Positions 58,162 to 64,000 of a stretch of 64,000 nt of DNA are shown here, one piece after another. Below the pieces are notes generated by a model. It made no database searches, had not been told where the DNA came from, and worked only from the letters and a program-made list of their open reading frames with translations. Location of the stretch: the NCBI RefSeq assembly GCF_002836735.1, contig NZ_PJAS01000060.1:62001-126000 (forward strand). Reading direction: 5' to 3'. Both the position numbers and the translations under genes were made by a program. Numbering within the stretch: position 1 is the stretch's first letter; each line of letters begins with the position of its first letter. This stretch comes from Psychrobacter sp. 4Bb (GTDB lineage: Bacteria; Pseudomonadota; Gammaproteobacteria; Pseudomonadales; Moraxellaceae).

Positions 58162-59409
58162 ATGGCTGACATCAAAGCCCCCGTTTTTCCAGAATCGGTT
58201 GCCGATGGCACAATCGTTGAGTGGCACGTCACTGAAGGTCAACAAGTTAATCGTGATGACCTATTGGCTGAAATTGAAACTGATAAAGTTGTATTAGAAG
58301 TTGTGGCACCTGATGATGGTGTATTGACCAAAATCGTAAAGCAAGTTGACGATACTGTATTGTCTGATGAGCTTATCGCTCAGTTTGAAGCCGGTGCAAG
58401 TGCTGGTGCTAGCGCAGAAGAAGCACCAGCAGTAGATCCAGACCAACCAGCTGCGCCAGTTCAAGCAAAGCAAGCTGCTGATGGTGGCGAGCCTGTTCAA
58501 GCAACAGATAAGAAAGGCGAAGCTGATCATAAAGATCAAAGCCCAGCAGTTCGTAAAGCAGCAAAAGAGTCAGGCGTAGATCCTAAAGAAGTTGAAGGTA
58601 GTGGCCGCGGTGGTCGTGTAACCAAAACTGATATGGCTAACCCAACATTGAAATCAGACAGCAGCATCAAGTCTGACAGTGGTCGTCCTGTTGCTGAATC
58701 AATGGGTGAGCGTACTGAAAAACGTGTTCCAATGACTCGTCTTCGTAAGCGTGTTGCTGAGCGTCTATTATCAGCATCACAAGATACAGCGATGTTGACG
58801 ACGTTTAACGAAGTGAACATGAAGCCCTTGATGGACATGCGCGCTAAGTACAAAGAGAAGTTTGAAAAACGTCATGGCGTGCGTTTAGGCTTTATGTCGT
58901 TATTCGTAAAAGCAGCGACAGAAGCACTAAAACGCTTCCCAGCAGTAAATGCTTCACTAGATGGTGATGATATTGTTTATCATGGCTTCTATGATATCGG
59001 TGTAGCAGTATCTTCAGATCGTGGCTTGGTTGTTCCAGTATTACGTGATACTGATCGCATGAGTATGGCTGACGTTGAAAGCACAATCCGTGAGTTTGGC
59101 GGTAAAGCACAGCAAGGTAAGCTTGGTCTAGAAGACATGACTGGCGGTACGTTCACTATCTCTAACGGTGGTGTATTTGGTTCATTGATGTCAACACCTA
59201 TTCTGAACCCACCACAAACTGCTATCCTAGGTATGCACGCTATCAATGACCGCCCAATGGCTGTCGATGGCAAAGTTGAAATCTTACCAATGATGTACTT
59301 AGCATTATCTTATGACCATCGTATGATCGATGGTAAAGAAGCCGTACAGTTCTTGGTAACTATCAAAGAGTTGGTCGAAGACCCTGCAATGCTACTACTA
59401 GACCTGTAA
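58162..59409 (+). CDS. sucB: dihydrolipoyl succinyltransferase (2-oxoglutarate dehydrogenase E2)
   Basis: Core of the 2-oxoglutarate dehydrogenase complex. The 415 residues contain one lipoyl domain with Lys42 in [11 protein letters not shown], an Ala/Gln-rich linker (80-125), a peripheral-subunit-binding domain (about 128-165, [32 protein letters not shown]) and the catalytic acyltransferase domain with His386 and Asp390 in [18 protein letters not shown] precedes the ATG. A terminator-like hairpin follows the stop codon. Confidence 0.98.
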   Translation: MADIKAPVFPESVADGTIVEWHVTEGQQVNRDDLLAEIETDKVVLEVVAPDDGVLTKIVKQVDDTVLSDELIAQFEAGASAGASAEEAPAVDPDQPAAPVQAKQAADGGEPVQATDKKGEADHKDQSPAVRKAAKESGVDPKEVEGSGRGGRVTKTDMANPTLKSDSSIKSDSGRPVAESMGERTEKRVPMTRLRKRVAERLLSASQDTAMLTTFNEVNMKPLMDMRAKYKEKFEKRHGVRLGFMSLFVKAATEALKRFPAVNASLDGDDIVYHGFYDIGVAVSSDRGLVVPVLRDTDRMSMADVESTIREFGGKAQQGKLGLEDMTGGTFTISNGGVFGSLMSTPILNPPQTAILGMHAINDRPMAVDGKVEILPMMYLALSYDHRMIDGKEAVQFLVTIKELVEDPAMLLLDL

Positions 59410-59415
59410 GCTTTC

Positions 59416-59450
59416 AAGCTTGTATTGGCAACCGCTGATACAAGCTTTTT
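59416..59450 (+). terminator. terminator-like hairpin between sucB and lpdA
   Basis: AAGCTTGTAT and ATACAAGCTT are exact 10-bp inverted repeats around a 12-nt loop, with TTT following (TTTTT counting the stem end). The T-run is short, so it probably acts as an attenuator inside the operon. Confidence 0.7.
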
Positions 59451-59663
59451 AACTTTGGTATAGATAATGATTTTTATGAATCAGCGATCGCTTGATGCGC
59501 TGATAACTGTATTTAAATGAATTTAATAATGGTGATTTGCTATTGATAAGTGAGTCTATCTCATTGATATAGTGTATTAACTGTTCAGTGTAGATAACGC
59601 TGATCTATCAGCGAGATAACAACCAGTTTAAATGACACATACAATTAAAAATAGGAACGTACT

Positions 59664-61118
59664 ATGAAAGACAATTATGATTTAGTCGTCATCGGCGGCG
59701 GTCCTGGTGGTTACGAAGCAGCTATTCGTGCAGGCCAGCTCGGTATGAGTGTTGCTTGTATCGAAAAGCGTGTTTATAAAGGCGAGCCAGCACTTGGCGG
59801 TACTTGCTTAAACGTTGGTTGTATCCCATCAAAAGCCCTACTTGACAGCTCACATCGTTACGAAGCTACTAAGCATGACCTTGACGAGCACGGTATCAGT
59901 ACTGGTGACGTTGCTATCAATATCGAAAAAATGATAGAGCGTAAAGAAGGCATTGTTAAGCAGTTGACTGGCGGTGTTGCAGCGTTGCTAAAAGGCAATG
60001 GTGTTGACTGGCTACAAGGCTGGGGTACTTTAGTTGATGGTACGGGCACTGACAAAAAAGTCAAATTTACTGCTCTAGAAGACGAAAGCGAAACGACGAT
60101 CACTGCTAAGAATGTTATTCTTGCGGCAGGTTCTGTGCCTATCGAAATTCCTGTTGCCAAAACTGACGGTGACCGTATTGTTGATTCAACTGGCGCACTT
60201 GATTTCACTGAAGTACCTAAGCGTCTAGGCGTTATTGGTGCTGGTGTTATCGGTCTTGAGCTTGGTTCAGTATGGCGTCGTCTAGGTGCAGAAGTAGTCG
60301 TATATGAAGCACTTCCTAGTTTCTTAGCTGCTGCTGACAAAGACATCTCAAAAGAAGCTGGCAAAATGCTGAAGAAGCAAGGTCTTGATATCCGTGTCGA
60401 TACCAAAGTAACCAATGCTGAAGTTCAAGGTGACCAAGTTGTCGTCACTAGCGAAAGCAAAGGTGAGTCGAGCGAGGAGAGCTTTGATAAGCTAATCGTT
60501 TGTGTTGGTCGTCGCGCTTATTCTGAAAAACTGCTTGGCGATGATAGTGGCATCACGTTGACTGAACGTGGCCTTATCGATGTCAATGACCAGTGTAAAA
60601 CCAACCTTGATGGCGTTTATGCTATCGGTGATTTGGTCCGTGGTCCTATGCTTGCGCATAAAGCTATGGAAGAAGGCATGATGGCTGTTGAGCGTATTCA
60701 TGGCGAAAAACCTCAAGTTAACTATGACACTATCATCAATGTCATTTATACTCACCCAGAAATCGCATGGGTAGGTTTGACTGAGCAAGAAGCTGAAGAA
60801 GCTGGCTATGAAGTTAAAACAGGTTCTTTCAACTTAGCTGCTAACGGTCGTGCATTAGCGCAAAGTGAAGCGCAAGGTTCTGTAAAAGTAGTTGCTGATG
60901 CGAAAACAGATCGTCTATTAGGTATGCATGCGATCTCTGCTGGTGCTGGTGATATCGTCCATCAAGGTATGATCGCGATGGAGTTTGTTTCTAGTATCGA
61001 AGACTTGCAGTTGATGACATTTGCTCATCCAACTATTTCAGAAGCAGTGCATGAAGCTGCTCTATCTGCAGATGGCCGTGCTATTCACGCTATCCAACGC
61101 AAAAAGCGTAAGAAATAA
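59664..61118 (+). CDS. lpdA: dihydrolipoyl dehydrogenase (E3)
   Basis: Flavoprotein that re-oxidises lipoyl groups of the 2-oxoglutarate dehydrogenase complex with NAD. The 484-residue protein has the FAD motif [19 protein letters not shown], the redox-active disulfide Cys48-Cys53 in [15 protein letters not shown], the NAD motif [28 protein letters not shown] and the catalytic His-Glu pair in [16 protein letters not shown] lies before the ATG. Location within the suc cluster implies it serves SucAB. Confidence 0.98.
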   Translation: MKDNYDLVVIGGGPGGYEAAIRAGQLGMSVACIEKRVYKGEPALGGTCLNVGCIPSKALLDSSHRYEATKHDLDEHGISTGDVAINIEKMIERKEGIVKQLTGGVAALLKGNGVDWLQGWGTLVDGTGTDKKVKFTALEDESETTITAKNVILAAGSVPIEIPVAKTDGDRIVDSTGALDFTEVPKRLGVIGAGVIGLELGSVWRRLGAEVVVYEALPSFLAAADKDISKEAGKMLKKQGLDIRVDTKVTNAEVQGDQVVVTSESKGESSEESFDKLIVCVGRRAYSEKLLGDDSGITLTERGLIDVNDQCKTNLDGVYAIGDLVRGPMLAHKAMEEGMMAVERIHGEKPQVNYDTIINVIYTHPEIAWVGLTEQEAEEAGYEVKTGSFNLAANGRALAQSEAQGSVKVVADAKTDRLLGMHAISAGAGDIVHQGMIAMEFVSSIEDLQLMTFAHPTISEAVHEAALSADGRAIHAIQRKKRKK

Positions 61119-61153
61119 GTAGTTGCTCGTTTAGTTATTATCGATTTACAACC

Positions 61154-61190
61154 TGATTGGGGTATCGCTATTTTGGTGATGCCGCAATCA
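61154..61190 (+). other. intercistronic hairpin between lpdA and sucC
   Basis: TGATTGGGGTATC pairs with GATGCCGCAATCA over 12 of 13 positions (one G-G mismatch) around a loop of about 11 nt. No T-run follows, so it is more likely a processing or stability element than a terminator. Confidence 0.65.
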
Positions 61191-61276
61191 TGAGTGCGTC
61201 AGACGTATGATTAATATGTATATGTGCGCACTTGATTTCACTTTTTATTAATTGTAAAAAATAAAGGATACAATCA

Positions 61277-62443
61277 ATGAATTTACATGAGTATCAAGCA
61301 AAAGAGCTATTAAAAAGCTACGGTTTGCCAATTCAAGAAGGCATCATCGCTCATAACGGCGAAGAAGCTGCTGCAGCTTTTGATAAAACCCCAACGGATA
61401 TTGCGGTAATTAAAGCGCAAGTACATGCTGGTGGTCGCGGTAAAGCTGGTGGTGTAAAGCTAGTTAAAACTCGTGAAGAAGCTAAGCAAGTTGCTGAAGA
61501 GCTGATCGGTACTAACCTAGTAACGTTCCAAACTGATGCTGATGGCCAGCCAGTAAACTTCGTATTGGTTGCAGAAGATATGTATCCAGTACAAACTGAG
61601 CTATATCTTGGCGCAGTCGTTGATCGTGCAACTCGTCGTGTAACTTTCATGGCATCTACCGAAGGTGGTGTAGATATCGAAGAAGTAGCACACAGCACTC
61701 CAGAAAAAATCTTCAAAGTAAATGTTGATCCTTTAGTTGGTTTAATGCCTTTCCAAGCGCGCGACGTTGCGTTCAAACTTGGTCTAGAAGGCAAGCAAAT
61801 CAATCAATTCGTTAAATTGATGACTGGCGCTTATAAGGCATTCGTTGAAAACGACTTTGCTCTAATGGAAATCAACCCATTAGCTGTTCGTGAAAATGGC
61901 GAAATCGTTTGTGTTGATGGCAAAATCGGTATCGACTCAAACGCACTATATCGTTTGCCAAAAATCGCAGCGCTACAAGACAAGACTCAAGAAAATGAGC
62001 GTGAGCTTAAAGCTGCTGAATTTGACCTAAACTATGTTGCTCTAGAAGGTAACATCGGTTGTATGGTTAACGGTGCTGGTCTTGCAATGGCGACCATGGA
62101 CATCATCAAATTGTATGGCGGCAAGCCTGCTAACTTCTTGGACGTTGGCGGCGGTGCAACTAAAGATCGCGTTGTTGAAGCGTTCAAAATCATCCTAGAA
62201 GACAGCAGTGTTGAAGGCGTTCTAATCAACATCTTCGGCGGTATCGTACGTTGTGACATGATTGCAGAAGCTATTATCGCTGCTATCAAAGAAGTTGACG
62301 TACAAGTACCAGTTGTTGTTCGTTTAGAAGGTAACAACGCTGAGCTAGGCGCACAAATCCTAGAAGAGTCTGGTCTGAAATTGATTTCAGCTCAAGGTTT
62401 ATCTGACGCGGCTCAAAAAATTGTCGATGCTGTTAAAGCGTAA
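61277..62443 (+). CDS. sucC: succinyl-CoA ligase, beta subunit
   Basis: Beta subunit of succinyl-CoA synthetase, an ATP-grasp protein that binds nucleotide and takes part in the substrate-level phosphorylation step. The 388 residues start with the conserved [18 protein letters not shown], and contain [37 protein letters not shown] and the C-terminal [10 protein letters not shown]...[12 protein letters not shown] segment. AAAGGAT precedes the ATG. It pairs with sucD 149 nt downstream. Confidence 0.98.
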   Translation: MNLHEYQAKELLKSYGLPIQEGIIAHNGEEAAAAFDKTPTDIAVIKAQVHAGGRGKAGGVKLVKTREEAKQVAEELIGTNLVTFQTDADGQPVNFVLVAEDMYPVQTELYLGAVVDRATRRVTFMASTEGGVDIEEVAHSTPEKIFKVNVDPLVGLMPFQARDVAFKLGLEGKQINQFVKLMTGAYKAFVENDFALMEINPLAVRENGEIVCVDGKIGIDSNALYRLPKIAALQDKTQENERELKAAEFDLNYVALEGNIGCMVNGAGLAMATMDIIKLYGGKPANFLDVGGGATKDRVVEAFKIILEDSSVEGVLINIFGGIVRCDMIAEAIIAAIKEVDVQVPVVVRLEGNNAELGAQILEESGLKLISAQGLSDAAQKIVDAVKA

Positions 62444-62501
62444 GTCTTTAAATATAAGTGTTTAGAGATAAATGCTTAAGCATAGTAGTCAAATCGTAGT
62501 A

Positions 62502-62559
62502 GTGGTTTTATAGCAAAGATTGGTTATCAAAATTTGATAATAATAGTTATAAAGACCAC
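62502..62559 (+). other. nested stem-loop between sucC and sucD
   Basis: Outer arms GTGGTTTTATA (62502-62512) and TATAAAGACCAC (62548-62559) pair with one bulge. Inside lies TTATCAAAATTTGATAA (62524-62540), itself nearly palindromic. No T-run follows. It ends 33 nt before sucD. Confidence 0.6.
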
Positions 62560-62592
62560 TGTTACAAGACAACCGAATACAAGGAAAATATA

Positions 62593-63468
62593 ATGAGTGT
62601 ATTAATCGATAAAGATACCAAAGTATTGGTACAAGGTTTTACTGGTAAAAATGGTACGTTCCATTCTGAACAAGCCATTGAATACGGTACAAAAGTAGTT
62701 GGTGGTGTAACGCCAGGTAAAGGCGGTCAAACGCACCTAGGCCTACCAGTATTCAACACCATGGCGGAAGCCATGGAAGCGACTCAAGCTGACGCTTCTG
62801 TTATCTACGTACCAGCACCATTTGTACTAGACTCTATCGTTGAAGCAATCGATGCTGGCGTTAAGTTGATCGTTGTGATCACTGAAGGCGTACCGACTAT
62901 CGATATGCTAAAAGCAAAACGCTATCTTGAAGAAGCTGGCGACGTACGTTTGGTTGGTCCTAACTGCCCAGGCGTTATTACTCCAGGTCAGTGCAAAATC
63001 GGTATCATGCCAGGCCATATCCATCAGCCAGGTAAAGTAGGTATCATCTCACGCTCTGGTACGTTGACTTATGAAGCCGTAGCTCAGACTACTAAGCTTG
63101 GTTTTGGTCAGTCAACTTGTATCGGTATCGGTGGCGATCCTATCCCTGGTATGAACCAAATTGATGCGTTGAAACTGTTCCAAGAAGATCCACAAACTGA
63201 AGCGATCATTCTAATTGGTGAGATCGGTGGTACTGCTGAAGAAGAAGCCGCTGCTTATATCAAAGACCATGTGACTAAGCCAGTGGTTGGTTATATTGCT
63301 GGTGTTACCGCTCCAGAAGGCAAGCGTATGGGTCATGCAGGCGCGATTATCTCTGGTGGTCAAGGTACTGCTGAAGAGAAATTCAAAGCGTTTGAAGATG
63401 CTGGTATCGCGTACACGCGTGACCCATCTAAACTTGGTGATAAGCTAAAAGAAGTTACTGGTTGGTAA
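62593..63468 (+). CDS. sucD: succinyl-CoA ligase, alpha subunit
   Basis: Alpha subunit of succinyl-CoA synthetase, which binds CoA and carries the phosphohistidine. The 291-residue protein has the CoA-binding Rossmann motif [15 protein letters not shown], the [21 protein letters not shown] segment and the phosphohistidine His248 in [20 protein letters not shown] precedes the ATG. It is the last gene of the TCA cluster and is followed by a strong terminator. Confidence 0.98.
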   Translation: MSVLIDKDTKVLVQGFTGKNGTFHSEQAIEYGTKVVGGVTPGKGGQTHLGLPVFNTMAEAMEATQADASVIYVPAPFVLDSIVEAIDAGVKLIVVITEGVPTIDMLKAKRYLEEAGDVRLVGPNCPGVITPGQCKIGIMPGHIHQPGKVGIISRSGTLTYEAVAQTTKLGFGQSTCIGIGGDPIPGMNQIDALKLFQEDPQTEAIILIGEIGGTAEEEAAAYIKDHVTKPVVGYIAGVTAPEGKRMGHAGAIISGGQGTAEEKFKAFEDAGIAYTRDPSKLGDKLKEVTGW

Positions 63469-63516
63469 AATAGGCATTAGTCTACTAACTACTAAAACTC
63501 TATTGAATTACTGCTA

Positions 63517-63546
63517 AGACACCCCTACAATGGGGTGTCTTTTTTT
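63517..63546 (+). terminator. intrinsic terminator after sucD
   Basis: AGACACCCC and GGGGTGTCT are exact 9-bp inverted repeats around a 6-nt loop, followed by TTTTTT. It ends the suc transcript 13 bp before galE. Confidence 0.93.
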
Positions 63547-63559
63547 GCCTGAAAATTTT

Positions 63560-64000
63560 ATGAAAAATAAAATATTAGTTACTGGCGGTGCTGGATATAT
63601 CGGTTCCCATACTTGCATAGCATTGCATGAAGCAGGCTATCATGTTGTAGTCTATGATAATTTATCTAATAGTAGCCGTGAAGCGATCAATCGCGTCTCT
63701 ATGCTTATTGGACAGACAGTTGATTTTATAGAAGGGGATATACGAGATCCTGAGTTACTCAGAGAGGTCTTTGCTTCGCATGAATTTTTTGGTGTGATTC
63801 ACTTTGCTGGGTTAAAAGCAGTTGGGGAGTCAGTAGCAAAGCCATTGCTGTATTATAATAACAATGTCAGCGGCACCATAACCTTATTAGAAGTTATGGC
63901 AGAATATAATGTGAAGAATTTAGTTTTTTCATCGTCTGCCACTGTCTATGGTGATCCTGAATCCTTACCTATCGATGAGAGCTCAAAGCGTTCTTGTACC
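63560..64000 (+). CDS. galE: UDP-glucose 4-epimerase, 5' part (cut by window end)
   Basis: The first 147 residues of a short-chain dehydrogenase-type epimerase that interconverts UDP-glucose and UDP-galactose. The NAD motif [10 protein letters not shown] (8-17), [37 protein letters not shown] and [11 protein letters not shown] are all hallmarks of GalE. The window ends just before the expected catalytic YxxxK motif. The start lies 13 bp after the sucD terminator and no ribosome binding site is obvious, so its promoter may overlap the end of the suc operon. Confidence 0.93.
   Translation, partial: MKNKILVTGGAGYIGSHTCIALHEAGYHVVVYDNLSNSSREAINRVSMLIGQTVDFIEGDIRDPELLREVFASHEFFGVIHFAGLKAVGESVAKPLLYYNNNVSGTITLLEVMAEYNVKNLVFSSSATVYGDPESLPIDESSKRSCT

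Noticed and set aside
59858-60415. 185-codon frame on the - strand inside lpdA
   Set aside because: Antisense shadow of a strongly conserved gene; no start signal and no recognisable motif.
61351-61803. 150-codon frame on the - strand inside sucC
   Set aside because: Antisense shadow of sucC, low-complexity product, no supporting signal.

Overview
The window is a contiguous chromosomal segment of a gammaproteobacterium. Gene order and protein character point to Moraxellaceae, most likely Psychrobacter. The clues are the argH-algZ-algR-hemC-hemD order shared with Pseudomonas, the sdh-suc cluster divergent from gltA, moderate GC, and many Ser/Thr/Asn/Asp-rich low-complexity extensions on otherwise conserved enzymes. 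The genus call is an inference from the sequence; no database search was possible. I see no insertion sequence, prophage, integrase, CRISPR array, rRNA or tRNA. Base and codon use look even throughout, so this reads as core genome.

Layout. 0.1-6.8 kb (+): the translation/transcription cluster rimP-nusA-infB-rbfA-truB. 6.9-8.4 kb (+): a small unit bounded by terminators, with a DJ-1/PfpI-family protein and two short acidic disordered proteins, placed between truB and rpsO. 8.4-11.8 kb (+): rpsO and pnp, with a strongly structured pnp leader. 11.8-15.6 kb (-): a DarG-like macrodomain protein with degenerate binding loops, a membrane-anchored coiled-coil protein, a zinc-ribbon protein (YheV type) and oligopeptidase A (prlC). 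16-20.5 kb (+): a bacterial eRF1-like (baeRF family 3) protein, an endonuclease/exonuclease/phosphatase protein, a zinc-less medium-chain reductase and an EcsC-family protein with an N-terminal pentapeptide repeat. 20.5-24.0 kb (-): an ABC exporter, an alpha/beta hydrolase and an AlkB-like dioxygenase, probably one operon. 24.4-26.3 kb (+): an EamA-type transporter and class I fructose-bisphosphate aldolase. 26.4-28.9 kb (-): thiC with a TPP riboswitch. 29.1-34.5 kb (+): the phosphate regulon operon pstS-pstC-pstA-pstB-phoU behind a clear Pho box. 34.5-36.6 kb (-): yggX and argH. 36.6-42.9 kb (+): algZ/fimS-like kinase, algR-like LytTR regulator, hemC, hemD, a HemX-like protein and a hotdog thioesterase. 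43-45.7 kb (-): ribB with a degenerate GTP cyclohydrolase II domain, and rarA. 46.2-47.9 kb (+): an orphan HExxH protein and a lipoprotein. 48.0-49.3 kb (-): gltA. 50.3-63.5 kb (+): sdhCDAB, sucAB, lpdA and sucCD. 63.6 kb to the end (+): the 5' part of galE.

How the genes work together. The largest theme is the oxidative TCA cycle: citrate synthase, succinate dehydrogenase, 2-oxoglutarate dehydrogenase with its own E3, and succinyl-CoA ligase are collected in 15 kb. Unlike the compact E. coli arrangement, most TCA junctions carry 150-900 bp spacers, several with clear stem-loops. The second theme is ribosome biogenesis and RNA turnover (rimP to pnp). Control signals that can be read directly are the TPP riboswitch before thiC, the Pho box before pstS, the pnp leader hairpins and about a dozen intrinsic terminators.

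I found no obvious new defence or mobile system. The most unusual items are the macrodomain-like protein with both ligand loops altered, the orphan HELTH-motif protein, the algZ-like kinase without a normal ATP site, and the structured spacers in the TCA cluster.
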